Source of the DNA: an uncultured Candidatus Saccharibacteria bacterium
GTDB taxonomy: Bacteria > Patescibacteriota > Saccharimonadia > Saccharimonadales > Saccharimonadaceae
DNA length: 64,000 nucleotides
Direction of reading: 5' to 3'
Assembly: GCA_937924995.1 (NCBI GenBank)
Contig: CALEXY010000012.1
Span: forward strand, 1 to 64,000
The notes below the pieces were generated by a model. The model worked only from the letters and a program-made list of their open reading frames with translations. It was not told where the DNA came from and did not search any database. This document shows positions 25,327 to 32,705 of the stretch, one piece after another; position 1 is the first letter of the stretch; each line of letters opens with the position of its first letter. The position numbers and the translations under genes were made by a program.

Positions 25327-26673
25327 TTACTGGACTTCGTCTAGGACGTCATTACCTTCGGCAATGTCGTCAACCTTAACTCCGTTTTTGTCTCTGTACT
25401 CAGCAGATTGCGGCTGAGTTTCTGTAGCGTAATCTTTTCGATTTTCATACGCTGCTTCAGATTCCTCGATACTTCTGCCCTGATCTCGAGTCGGAGTTTC
25501 CGGTTTTACTTTCTCCGGTCTCTCATGACCTCCATCCGTGCGAACCGCTGGGTCCGTAGGCTCGAAGGCATCAGTACCGACGGTAGCATTACCACCACCT
25601 ATCTGAGCTCCGCCGTTATTAACGGGGTCCTGAGAAGGCTTCTTCTCAGGTTGACTCTCATGATGGTTATTTCCGCCACCGCCACCACCGCCACCTCTAC
25701 GGCGACGTTCAGTACTTCTCTCAGTCTCTGACTCCTTGGTAGAAGACTCGGTAGAAGACTCGGTAGACGTCTGAATTGAAGACTCCTTGGTGCTAGACTC
25801 TGTTTGCTTTTGCTTCTTCTCGGTAATCTTCACCTTGATAAGCTCTGGACGCTTATCGTGGGTGTTGATTCCTACTCGGAAGATTTCGGTACCCGCCTTA
25901 TTGGTATAACTCAACACCATAGCGTCACGAGTAAACTCGTAGTCCGCTCTTTCGAAGGTAGTCAACTTAGCTGAGTCAGCATTTGCCAGACTCAGCGGAT
26001 AATGGTGATTTGTGGTCACCAGTTGAACTCCCTGATTGACGAATCTGTCGAGAAGCCACAATGTAGCCACGCCGACCTTGATCTGTCGATCATTGGCGTA
26101 AAGTACACCATTCTCCTCTCGGAGATAGGCTTGATTACCTATTCCTTCTTTCATGAACTGATAATACTCATTGAGTCTATCAGTCATCCAGGAGTTAATC
26201 TGGACAATGGAAGTACCATCACTAACGGTCATACCTGTCAGCACAGTGAGTACTGCGTGAGTGACTGGTGGATTGGTCAGAACTTCCTGGCGGAACTCTT
26301 TGGCCATGACGGTTAACTCTTCCTCGCTATACTTTTCCCCGTCCTTAGTTCCGTGAGTCACGGAAAAAGGCGTGGATAAAGCATCACTAAAGCCAGATCC
26401 TGCGACTCTTTCGGCTGCCTTATTTGGCATCGAATTGTCGCAGAACTCTCGACTGAGCTCTGGGTACGCTTTCGCGTACTCATAGTTATCGAAATCGAAT
26501 GTCAATTCTGACTTCTCAGCTTCGACGTCCTTTGCGGAAAGCGTTTCCGCCTCTGCATTAGCGTGATTTCTTTGACAAGATTTCACACCGGCTCCGATGG
26601 CTACTACCACAATTGCAAATACCAAAATCCCTGATAAAACCTTTTCGATTTTACCAAATCTAAACTTTTTCAT
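25327..26673 (-). CDS. Membrane-anchored protein with Ser/Thr/Glu- and Gly-rich C-terminal half, unknown function
   Basis: The 448-residue product has a short basic N-terminus and one membrane segment (about 13-32, SGILVFAIVVVAIGAGV). A folded extracytoplasmic domain follows (about 50-280, with VTHAVLTVLTGMTVSDGTS and VATLWLLDRFVNQGVQLVT). The last ~165 residues are low complexity: Ser-Thr-Glu repeats, RRRRGGGGGGGG, then a Pro/Glu-rich tail. I recognise no family. It has a very strong ribosome site (AAAGGAGGT), and its ATG overlaps the stop of the gene upstream (ATGA). A palindrome (25319-25338, GAAGTCCA / TGGACTTC) covers its stop codon. It is the last gene of the three-gene module. Confidence 0.8.
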   Translation of the reverse strand: MKKFRFGKIEKVLSGILVFAIVVVAIGAGVKSCQRNHANAEAETLSAKDVEAEKSELTFDFDNYEYAKAYPELSREFCDNSMPNKAAERVAGSGFSDALSTPFSVTHGTKDGEKYSEEELTVMAKEFRQEVLTNPPVTHAVLTVLTGMTVSDGTSIVQINSWMTDRLNEYYQFMKEGIGNQAYLREENGVLYANDRQIKVGVATLWLLDRFVNQGVQLVTTNHHYPLSLANADSAKLTTFERADYEFTRDAMVLSYTNKAGTEIFRVGINTHDKRPELIKVKITEKKQKQTESSTKESSIQTSTESSTESSTKESETERSTERRRRGGGGGGGGNNHHESQPEKKPSQDPVNNGGAQIGGGNATVGTDAFEPTDPAVRTDGGHERPEKVKPETPTRDQGRSIEESEAAYENRKDYATETQPQSAEYRDKNGVKVDDIAEGNDVLDEVQ

Positions 26674-26888
26674 TTTTTACCTCCTTTGGAGACTCCGTCC
26701 TCGATGTGGGAAATGCGGCGGAGTCTAGTCAAAAATGTAACTACAAATACGACAATCATCATGCAGCTTAGCATAATGCCGTCTGTGTCCAATCTGCCGA
26801 TTTCAATCCAGAGCGAGATTATCCCGAAGATAAATCCCACAAGTCTCAAAACCAGACAGATATACTCCAATCCCATCTCCTCGTTCAT
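26670..26888 (-). CDS. Small two-TM membrane protein of unknown function
   Basis: The 72-residue protein has two membrane segments (about 8-26, ICLVLRLVGFIFGIISLWI, and 36-53, GIMLSCMMIVVFVVTFL) joined by a short polar turn, with a basic C-terminal tail. The ribosome site AGGAGGAG is strong. Its stop overlaps the start of the next gene by 4 nt, and it begins 12 nt after the previous gene, so the three genes of this module are one coupled operon. Phage holins have a similar size and shape, but no lysis gene is nearby and I do not make that call. Confidence 0.75.
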   Translation of the reverse strand: MNEEMGLEYICLVLRLVGFIFGIISLWIEIGRLDTDGIMLSCMMIVVFVVTFLTRLRRISHIEDGVSKGGKK

Positions 26889-26900
26889 AGACGTCTCCTC

Positions 26901-28037
26901 CTAAGCGAAAACTCGGATTCCTACACATACCACGAAGATAATTGCGACAGCAAAGGCGGCTCTTACAAGATTATTCGCTGTGAATAAATCCGGGAAGATT
27001 GTATCATCCCCCCAATCATCACCATGGTCAACAGAGTCGAGGATTCCTTCCTCTTCCTCTTCGTATTCAGGCTCTTCCTCATCCTCTACTTCAAAGAATA
27101 ATCCGAAGCCAGCGAACTCTGGTTCTTGACTTGAAGTTTTCTCTTCCAGAGCGGGAGCCTCCTTGGCAGTGGCAGCTCGATAGTTCTTAACAATCTCTTC
27201 GACTGCCATCTGTTGATCCTCAATAGTCGAGGCACTACTTAGCCGATTGAGAATTTCAGACAGCTTTTGCTGCTGGATTCCGCTCATGCTGGGGTTAGTG
27301 ACTTTCACCTTGGGTTTATCCTCTGCGTCAGATTTCGGCGCAGAGGTGGTAGTCTGAGCTTCCTCAGCCTGAGTGTTTTTCGGCGGATTTGACTCGGCCT
27401 TTTTATCCTCAGTCACTGACTTTTGCTCAGTGGTTCCACTTTTGGTTCCTTGGACTACACTACGAAGTTTTTCATTGTCCTCCTGAAGCTTATTTTGCTG
27501 ATTCTGCATGCGCTCAATTTGCTCACGCAGCTTAGCATTTTCGACTTCAGCCTTACTTTTCTTTTTGGCTCTTAACTTAGGGCCGCCAAGATAAGTAAAA
27601 GTAACTACAACAATCGCAGCTAACCAGGAAAGGAAAGTTACCATTGCAAAATCCATGATATTTAAAATATCATGTTTCATCTGAAAGTAGCTAAAAAGCT
27701 GCCACCAAACCGGTGTAATTCCGACAAATAGCGCCACAATACAAACCAGTTTCACCTTACGGTAATTCAACTTCCGAAATTCCAGAAGGCTATACACCGC
27801 AATCGCTGCTAACTCGATTACAAAAGTCACTGCAGCAAGTTGTGGTTGCAGTTTTGGAAACGCTAGACTCCCGAAAATTGGTAGTAATAGCAAGCCTAAA
27901 CTTACTGAACAACCCTTCAGGAGACCTTTTTCAATCGCCGAGAACTCTTGATTAGACTTGGTTTTTCGAGCACATATGGCATAAAGAATGGCATATGTAA
28001 CGACAACAATCATAGCTGAAATTAGACAATAACTCAT
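26901..28037 (-). CDS. Polytopic membrane protein with coiled coil and acidic tail, unknown function
   Basis: The start is placed at the ATG at 28037, with GAGGGAATC upstream. An in-frame ATG at 28091 lacks a ribosome site and adds a polar stretch. The 378-residue product has four or five membrane segments in residues 1-155, a basic segment and coiled coil (about 160-205, heptads in LREQIERMQNQQNKLQEDN), a Ser/Thr/Lys-rich linker, a helical stretch, a highly acidic region (about 300-335) and one C-terminal membrane segment. No family is recognised. It is first in the three-gene operon and its promoter region lies inside the right inverted repeat. Confidence 0.78.
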   Translation of the reverse strand: MSYCLISAMIVVVTYAILYAICARKTKSNQEFSAIEKGLLKGCSVSLGLLLLPIFGSLAFPKLQPQLAAVTFVIELAAIAVYSLLEFRKLNYRKVKLVCIVALFVGITPVWWQLFSYFQMKHDILNIMDFAMVTFLSWLAAIVVVTFTYLGGPKLRAKKKSKAEVENAKLREQIERMQNQQNKLQEDNEKLRSVVQGTKSGTTEQKSVTEDKKAESNPPKNTQAEEAQTTTSAPKSDAEDKPKVKVTNPSMSGIQQQKLSEILNRLSSASTIEDQQMAVEEIVKNYRAATAKEAPALEEKTSSQEPEFAGFGLFFEVEDEEEPEYEEEEEGILDSVDHGDDWGDDTIFPDLFTANNLVRAAFAVAIIFVVCVGIRVFA

Positions 28038-28090
28038 TTTGATTCCCTCCTCTGTTGCGCTCGATTTCTTCGAGGCAAAAAAATGTTTCA

Positions 28091-28159
28091 TACAACATCT
28101 ACATCTATAATAAACAGGCGTGAAATTATTTTACGCCTGAGATGATTCGATTTTAATGG
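28091..28159. repeat. Right inverted-repeat region of the 25.2-28.2 kb module
   Basis: On the plus strand this holds TACAACATCTACATCTAT (28091-28108), the hairpin CAGGCGT / ACGCCTG (28115-28139) and a 22-bp block (28138-28159) that matches the left copy at 19 of 22 positions. It also contains the presumed operon promoter on the minus strand (TTTATTATAG). Confidence 0.65.
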
Positions 28160-28363
28160 ACGTCTTGGTAATTCAAGCGGTTAAGCCAGATTACAGACTG
28201 AGGTGATTATACTATAAATGCTTGAAAATGTCAATGGTTATATCACAAGCATTAGCGTTTTAGACGTGTGAGTTTCAATAGTTAGAAAATAATCATAAGT
28301 GTTTTAAATTTTTTAAAGCAAATATGGAGAATTTTCATAATAAACTACGGGGGTTTGCTGCGA

Positions 28364-28407
28364 TTTTTAGCTTACCAGTGAGTGCTTTTTAGTTTACCGG
28401 TGGGTGC
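28364..28407 (+). repeat. Two tandem 22-bp repeats upstream of a promoter
   Basis: The two units differ at three positions and share the core TTTTTAG-TTACC-GTG-GTGC. They lie about 55 bp upstream of the -10 box of the next gene, where an activator or repressor could bind. Confidence 0.75.
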
Positions 28408-28461
28408 GAGTGGACTTGGTGAGAAGTGGCAATTTTTGCGGCAAGCTAAGAGAGCAAAATT

Positions 28462-28485
28462 TGCTATAATGGAAGAAATGGAGGT
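28462..28485 (+). promoter_or_regulatory. Extended -10 promoter and ribosome site of the GYG-repeat gene
   Basis: TGCTATAAT (28462-28470) is followed by a leader holding ATGGAGGT, 4 nt before the ATG at 28489. Confidence 0.72.
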
Positions 28486-28488
28486 AAA

Positions 28489-29022
28489 ATGGGCGGCATA
28501 ATCGGTAGTTACGGACAAAGTGATCTGATGCGGGGAAATTCTGGCAAACAACAGGAGGCCGGTGACCTATACCAAAGGTCGCGCGGACAAAATGGGATGG
28601 AAGGCAGCTTCGATGTTCGTGGTGGCAGTTCGGAGCCTAGCCAGAATGATGGTTTTGGCCGGGTGAATGACCAAGAAACTAATCATGGTTATGGTTATGT
28701 GAAAAACTCAGAGGAATTGAAGCGTGGTTATGGCGTGGTGGGAGAGCAAGAAAAAGCTCGTGGTTATGGCGTACTAAGTAGTGGAGGCGAAAGGCGCGGA
28801 TATGGCGTGACCCCCGGGGACGGATATAAGCGTGGATACGGAAGACTGGGCGGAGCTGGTTCTAGTGGTGGGGTATCTGGTATGCGACGTGCTCCAAGTG
28901 AAACCATGCAACGTGACAAGATGATGGGAATGGGTGGCGGACCTGCTAGTGGCGCTGGTTTTTCTGGTGGTAGTAGACCTTCCGGCGGGAATATCAGGCC
29001 GGTGATCAAGCCGAATTTCTGA
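28489..29022 (+). CDS. Glycine-rich protein with GYG repeats, function unknown
   Basis: The 177-residue hydrophilic protein has no signal peptide and no membrane segment. Residues ~65-125 hold five spaced copies of a short motif ([HR]GYG[YVLTR]), about 14-17 residues apart (NHGYGYV, KRGYGVV, ARGYGVL, RRGYGVT, KRGYGRL). Both flanks are Gly/Ser/Arg/Asn-rich, and the C-terminus is basic. Such Arg-Gly-Tyr-rich stretches often bind RNA or form condensates, but that is only a comparison. The gene has a clear promoter and ribosome site and its own terminator, so it is likely real. It does not look like any enzyme. Confidence 0.72.
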   Translation: MGGIIGSYGQSDLMRGNSGKQQEAGDLYQRSRGQNGMEGSFDVRGGSSEPSQNDGFGRVNDQETNHGYGYVKNSEELKRGYGVVGEQEKARGYGVLSSGGERRGYGVTPGDGYKRGYGRLGGAGSSGGVSGMRRAPSETMQRDKMMGMGGGPASGAGFSGGSRPSGGNIRPVIKPNF

Positions 29023-29086
29023 TTAAACTAAAATTTTTGATTAACTTCTTTCGTATCGTGTTTTATCAATCAAAGGGAGTTGCACT

Positions 29087-29116
29087 AAAAAACGACCAGA
29101 TGTCTGGCCGTTTTTT
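29087..29116. terminator. Bidirectional terminator
   Basis: The stem AAAAAACGaCCAGA / TCTGGcCGTTTTTT with a 2-nt loop lies between the convergent GYG-repeat and BspA-like genes. Confidence 0.85.
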
Positions 29117-29117
29117 A

Positions 29118-30557
29118 TTATGGTTTTGCCTTGTAGGTAAAATAACCTGGAGCGCCTGGACGATCGATGCGCAGGTATTCGTAATTACTGTGACTTGATG
29201 AGTAGCAGGTACCGTTGCCACCACAGAGGCCAGTGCGATTACTAAACACAGGTTCGTTAATAAAGTCACTGATGGCAGAAGTAGTAAAATCATCAGAAGC
29301 ATAGATGGTTTTTAGTTTGTTCTCTGGCATAGTATGGTTTAAGTAATCATAGCTATTTACAAACATTTCATAAAAATCTTCTACCTTTGAAGTATTAAAA
29401 CTACTTAAATCTAAGGTTTCAAGATTCCTAACATCACTAAACATCGACTGCATCCTAGTTACATTACTGGTATCGAAACTAGTTAAATTTAAGCTTTTAA
29501 GCGATTCCGCGCCAGCAAACATCAGGCTCATAGATTTAACGCTTTCAGTATTAAAGCTAGCGAGATCTAATTCTTCTAAGCTTTCACAACTAGTGAACAT
29601 CCATGACATATTAGTTACCTTTGAAGTATCAAAGCGTGATAAATCTAGTTTTTTAAGTTTTCTATCACGATTAAACATCTGATTAAAATTTGTAACGTGG
29701 CTAGTATCAATAGGAGACAAGTCAATATCTTCCATATTTTCATAACTATCAAATAATAGGCTGGAATTTTTAGGAAGATAAATTTTTGAAGCTTCTGAGT
29801 GATAATAAATTGTTTTAGTAGAGTCGTCCCACCAAGCTAAAACAGGAGCCTCGGATACATCATCATTATGGATCGTGGCGGTAGTGACATTTTTTGATGG
29901 GGGTTGAACGCTGTATTTTATATGTTCGATATCATCAATACTACCTCCAATAAGTTGACGAAAGGCAGATCTAAGTAAATAGCTATAGCCTAATTCCACA
30001 TAACTATCGACAGGATTAGTGGTGATCGAAACGAGGAGTTTGTTTTGATAATTACCGGTACGGAGGCTAGAGTTTAGCTTCATGCCGATATGAAAAGTAT
30101 TGGTTTCCTCGGTGTCGTTTTTGGCGGTAGTGGTGGCGATAACCTTGGCATGACCGCGCGGTTGGATTGGTGAATAGAGCGCCTCAGAATCTAAACGCAT
30201 ACCCCATTGATTAGCTGGAAGATTGGCCAGAGTGTAATTAGAACCAATGGAAGAAATTTTCGTGTCATTCAGAGGATTAGCGTCGGTAAGGGCGGTTTCT
30301 TCAGAGGTGGAAGAAACGGTGACGGTATAGCCACTGCGATTATTTGTCTTGACTGAAACATTTACTGGTGTGTCAGTAGTGCCAGATGCGCTCTCGATTA
30401 CATCGGTACCATTAACCTGAATATTCGCACTGTCGACAGAGGCGGACAGAGTTGGTTTGACAAGAGCATGGGTATTTTGTTGAAGAAAAAATATGGCGCT
30501 CATACTAGCAGCTATGGCTAGCAGAAAGAACCAAGGTGTGGAGATGTGGTTTTTCAT
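29118..30557 (-). CDS. BspA-like (DUF285) leucine-rich repeat surface protein
   Basis: The 479-residue secreted protein has a signal peptide or N-terminal anchor (about 8-30), an Ig-like region (about 35-190) and five or six BspA/DUF285-type leucine-rich repeats (about 275-405) in the pattern LDLSxFDTSxVTxMxxMF. A C-terminal segment with a CGGNGTC motif follows. Such proteins usually mediate adhesion to host cells or partner bacteria. The ATG at 30557 is chosen because AAAAGG lies upstream. The earlier ATG at 30590 overlaps the -10 box TGTTAAAAT and cannot be transcribed whole. No LPXTG motif is seen, so it is either released or held by the N-terminal segment. Confidence 0.85.
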   Translation of the reverse strand: MKNHISTPWFFLLAIAASMSAIFFLQQNTHALVKPTLSASVDSANIQVNGTDVIESASGTTDTPVNVSVKTNNRSGYTVTVSSTSEETALTDANPLNDTKISSIGSNYTLANLPANQWGMRLDSEALYSPIQPRGHAKVIATTTAKNDTEETNTFHIGMKLNSSLRTGNYQNKLLVSITTNPVDSYVELGYSYLLRSAFRQLIGGSIDDIEHIKYSVQPPSKNVTTATIHNDDVSEAPVLAWWDDSTKTIYYHSEASKIYLPKNSSLLFDSYENMEDIDLSPIDTSHVTNFNQMFNRDRKLKKLDLSRFDTSKVTNMSWMFTSCESLEELDLASFNTESVKSMSLMFAGAESLKSLNLTSFDTSNVTRMQSMFSDVRNLETLDLSSFNTSKVEDFYEMFVNSYDYLNHTMPENKLKTIYASDDFTTSAISDFINEPVFSNRTGLCGGNGTCYSSSHSNYEYLRIDRPGAPGYFTYKAKP

Positions 30558-30588
30558 AATATGCCTTTTTATTTGGATGCTTTTGCTC

Positions 30589-30597
30589 ATTTTAACA
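30589..30597 (-). promoter_or_regulatory. Promoter of the BspA-like gene
   Basis: TGTTAAAAT on the minus strand lies 31 nt before the chosen ATG and fixes the start at 30557. Confidence 0.65.
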
Positions 30598-30624
30598 CAA
30601 GCGGAAAGAAAAGTGAATCTCTGA

Positions 30625-30653
30625 TTGAAAAAAGAAACTGGGTTTGTTATAAT
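30625..30653 (+). promoter_or_regulatory. Promoter of the tRNA-His / tRNA-Gly pair
   Basis: The -35 box TTGAAA (30625-30630) and the extended -10 TGTTATAAT (30645-30653) are separated by 17 bp. This is the best two-box promoter in the window. Confidence 0.8.
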
Positions 30654-30684
30654 CTAGGAAGCGTACAGCGCATTTTGAAAATTT

Positions 30685-30762
30685 GGTGGGTGTAGCTCAG
30701 TCGGTTAGAGCGTCTGATTGTGGTCCAGAAGGTCGTCGGTTCAATTCCGATCACCCACCCCA
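30685..30762 (+). tRNA. tRNA-His (anticodon GTG)
   Basis: The acceptor GGTGGGTG / CACCCACC includes the extra G(-1) paired with C73 that is typical of tRNA-His. The anticodon loop is TTGTGGT, the T loop is TTCAATT, and CCA is encoded. Confidence 0.96.
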
Positions 30763-30765
30763 TTA

Positions 30766-30840
30766 GCGAGTGTAGTACAGCGGTTAGTATACAAGTTTTC
30801 CAAACTTGGGATGAGAGTTCGATTCTCTCCACTCGCACCA
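30766..30840 (+). tRNA. tRNA-Gly (anticodon TCC)
   Basis: The acceptor GCGAGTG / CACTCGC, anticodon loop TTTCCAA between CAAGT and ACTTG, T loop TTCGATT and an encoded CCA are present. It lies 3 nt after tRNA-His. Confidence 0.96.
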
Positions 30841-30851
30841 AATTAAAAAAT

Positions 30852-30874
30852 AAGGACGTTTACGTTCTTTTTTT
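30852..30874 (+). terminator. Terminator of the tRNA pair
   Basis: The stem AAGGACG / CGTTCTT with loop TTTA is followed by a T-run. Confidence 0.85.
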
Positions 30875-30931
30875 AATTGCCAGTACGAGAAATACCACGT
30901 AGTGGATTTACTCGCACCAGAACAAAAAAAG

Positions 30932-30956
30932 AAGAGCATTTATGCTCTTATTTTTT
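30932..30956 (+). terminator. Second terminator-like hairpin after the tRNA pair
   Basis: The stem AAGAGCAT / ATGCTCTT is followed by ATTTTTT. It sits just after a 10-bp copy of the tRNA-Gly 3' end (30910-30919). Confidence 0.7.
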
Positions 30957-31009
30957 ATGACTACGCATATGAGAAAATTTGCGAAGCAAAGTTACTCATA
31001 TCAAGTTAT

Positions 31010-31035
31010 AAAAAAGAGGCTCTTAACCTCTTTTT
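31010..31035 (-). terminator. Terminator of the 31038-32681 gene
   Basis: The stem AAAAAGAGG / CCTCTTTTT directly follows the gene's stop on the minus strand. Confidence 0.85.
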
Positions 31036-31037
31036 CT

Positions 31038-32681
31038 TTATTGGAAGAAGGCAAAATAGACGATAGCGCCGACTAGCGCACCGAAGATACTCATAGCAAT
31101 AAGCGCGAAAACTAGTGAAAGATTAGTCTTACGCATGGAAGGGTCATCGATAATGACAGCCTGTTGCTTAGTCTTGGCTTTTTCGGATTTATTTTTCGCA
31201 TAAATAGTTTTGCGAGAATTATTTTCCTCTTCGAAAGTATAATCCTTGATTTTGGAACCTGGGCCGAGGAGTTCAGAAGAAAAATCTGAGGAAGTGAAAT
31301 TATCTTGACCGGCAGCAAGCGGACGTTTTTGCACCTTATCGGTGTTAATAAATGGACTGCGACCGCCGAGGACATAGTTGGAATTATTATTCGCGATGTC
31401 GGACTCAGCGTAAAGCGAAGTGGTTTTTGGCTTTTCACTATCCGAGAAGGAGTATGGTGAACGAGCTGGAGTAACCGTAGCTATAACCTCGGATCGATCT
31501 TCCTGATCATCTGAAGCGAAGGCAGAATCGATAGAATCAGGCGTGAGCGTGCTTCCCTGGTTTTTTGGCAGAGTAGAAATAGTATTCGAGCGGCCGGCGG
31601 TCGGATAATACATGGTAGCAGATGGATTGCCAGAGGTAGATGCAGGATTATCGCCATGGAGCTGATCATTATCTACAGAATCAAAGAGTGCCTCAAGGTC
31701 TTCTATTTCATCATAATTATCATAATTTTGCAAGGCGTCACGCACGCTTGGAGAAACCAGAGTAGTTGGAACTGGGGCTTTGGCTGAGTGAGTCGTTTGA
31801 GATTCGGAATTTATTTCAGACTCAACTTTTTTAGCTGGACGAATGCGACCAAAAAGTGTGCGGCTTGGACTGGCGGTAATCTGAATACGAGAAACCGGCG
31901 AAGGCGCTTTAAATTTGGAGGCAGCAGAAGCAGCGGAGGCAGCAGAATTAACAGTATTAATGGCGGAACCGGCAAGAGAATTTGCAGCATTAGTAACTGA
32001 AATTGACCCAGCGGAAGCGGCGTTAGTAACTGAAATTGCGGTAGGAGCAGGTCTCATCTTCGGGGCTAAGCTAGCACTGCCTACTGGAATACGACCAGTA
32101 GCACGCGGCAATTCACCAACTTTACGCTTGGCTAATTCTTCTTTGGCACGTTGTTTTTCGTATTCATAGCGTCTTTGCTTGGCCTGATTTTCTCGTTCAA
32201 TAGCCTGGCGTCGTAAAAGAGCTTCTTGTTCAGCCTGTTTTTTAGCAATGGCCTGCTGCTTCTCTTCGATTTCACGCTGCAATCTAAGTTCACGATTTCG
32301 CAAAGATTCTTCGGCCTGAGAGCGAGCTAATTCCTGCTTCGCGGCCTCAATGCGGCGACGATTATAGTCCATGGTTTGATTTTGGAGTTCAATCTGGCGC
32401 TGAATTTCCTCACGACGTTCGCGCTCTTTTTTTGCCTGTTTTTTGCGCTCTAGTTCACGTTCGGAAAGCGAATAAGTGTAAGCCGAAGTAAGAGTGCGAG
32501 CACGAGTAGGGCTGGCGATGGCGGAATTCGTGGCGACGGAAGTAACAGTGCGACCACCCGCACTAGGAACAGTGGAATTCGTGGCAGTAGAAAAAGTGCC
32601 AGCAGTTTTGCGGACAGGAGAAAAATCCATCATGCGACCTTTGACAGTGGTATTTTGGGTGTTTTTTCCTTGCATATTCAT
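31038..32681 (-). CDS. Coiled-coil, tail-anchored membrane protein of unknown function
   Basis: The 547-residue product has a Thr/Ser/Ala-rich N-terminus, a long charged helix or coiled coil (about 75-185, rich in Arg, Glu, Gln and Lys) and an Ala/Ser/Val-rich low-complexity region (about 200-260). A disordered polar region follows (about 280-500), and one membrane segment lies at the very C-terminus (LVFALIAMSIFGALVGAIVYFAFF). No signal peptide is present, so the bulk should lie in the cytoplasm. A cytoskeletal or scaffold-like role would fit the shape but is not shown. The start lies 5 nt after TATAAT (leaderless). A second ATG two codons on is also possible. Confidence 0.78.
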   Translation of the reverse strand: MNMQGKNTQNTTVKGRMMDFSPVRKTAGTFSTATNSTVPSAGGRTVTSVATNSAIASPTRARTLTSAYTYSLSERELERKKQAKKERERREEIQRQIELQNQTMDYNRRRIEAAKQELARSQAEESLRNRELRLQREIEEKQQAIAKKQAEQEALLRRQAIERENQAKQRRYEYEKQRAKEELAKRKVGELPRATGRIPVGSASLAPKMRPAPTAISVTNAASAGSISVTNAANSLAGSAINTVNSAASAASAASKFKAPSPVSRIQITASPSRTLFGRIRPAKKVESEINSESQTTHSAKAPVPTTLVSPSVRDALQNYDNYDEIEDLEALFDSVDNDQLHGDNPASTSGNPSATMYYPTAGRSNTISTLPKNQGSTLTPDSIDSAFASDDQEDRSEVIATVTPARSPYSFSDSEKPKTTSLYAESDIANNNSNYVLGGRSPFINTDKVQKRPLAAGQDNFTSSDFSSELLGPGSKIKDYTFEEENNSRKTIYAKNKSEKAKTKQQAVIIDDPSMRKTNLSLVFALIAMSIFGALVGAIVYFAFFQ

Positions 32682-32692
32682 GTTTAATTATA
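32682..32692 (-). promoter_or_regulatory. Leaderless -10 promoter
   Basis: TATAAT (32692-32687, minus strand) is followed by 5 nt and the ATG at 32681. Confidence 0.68.
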
Positions 32693-32705
32693 CTCGATTT
32701 TCCGA

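Larger units (their letters stand above)
28160..28488. other. Long non-coding stretch upstream of the GYG-repeat gene
   Basis: Within the 450-base gap 28038-28488, this part has no supportable gene. It is A+T-rich and holds a tandem repeat (28364-28407) and a promoter (28462-28470). I see nothing else in it. Confidence 0.6.

Noticed and set aside
26670..26888. Phage holin
   Set aside because: Size and two TM segments fit, but no lysin, phage structural gene or integrase is nearby.
28092..28488. CRISPR array or riboswitch in the long gap
   Set aside because: Only two tandem 22-bp units without spacers, and no recognisable aptamer fold.
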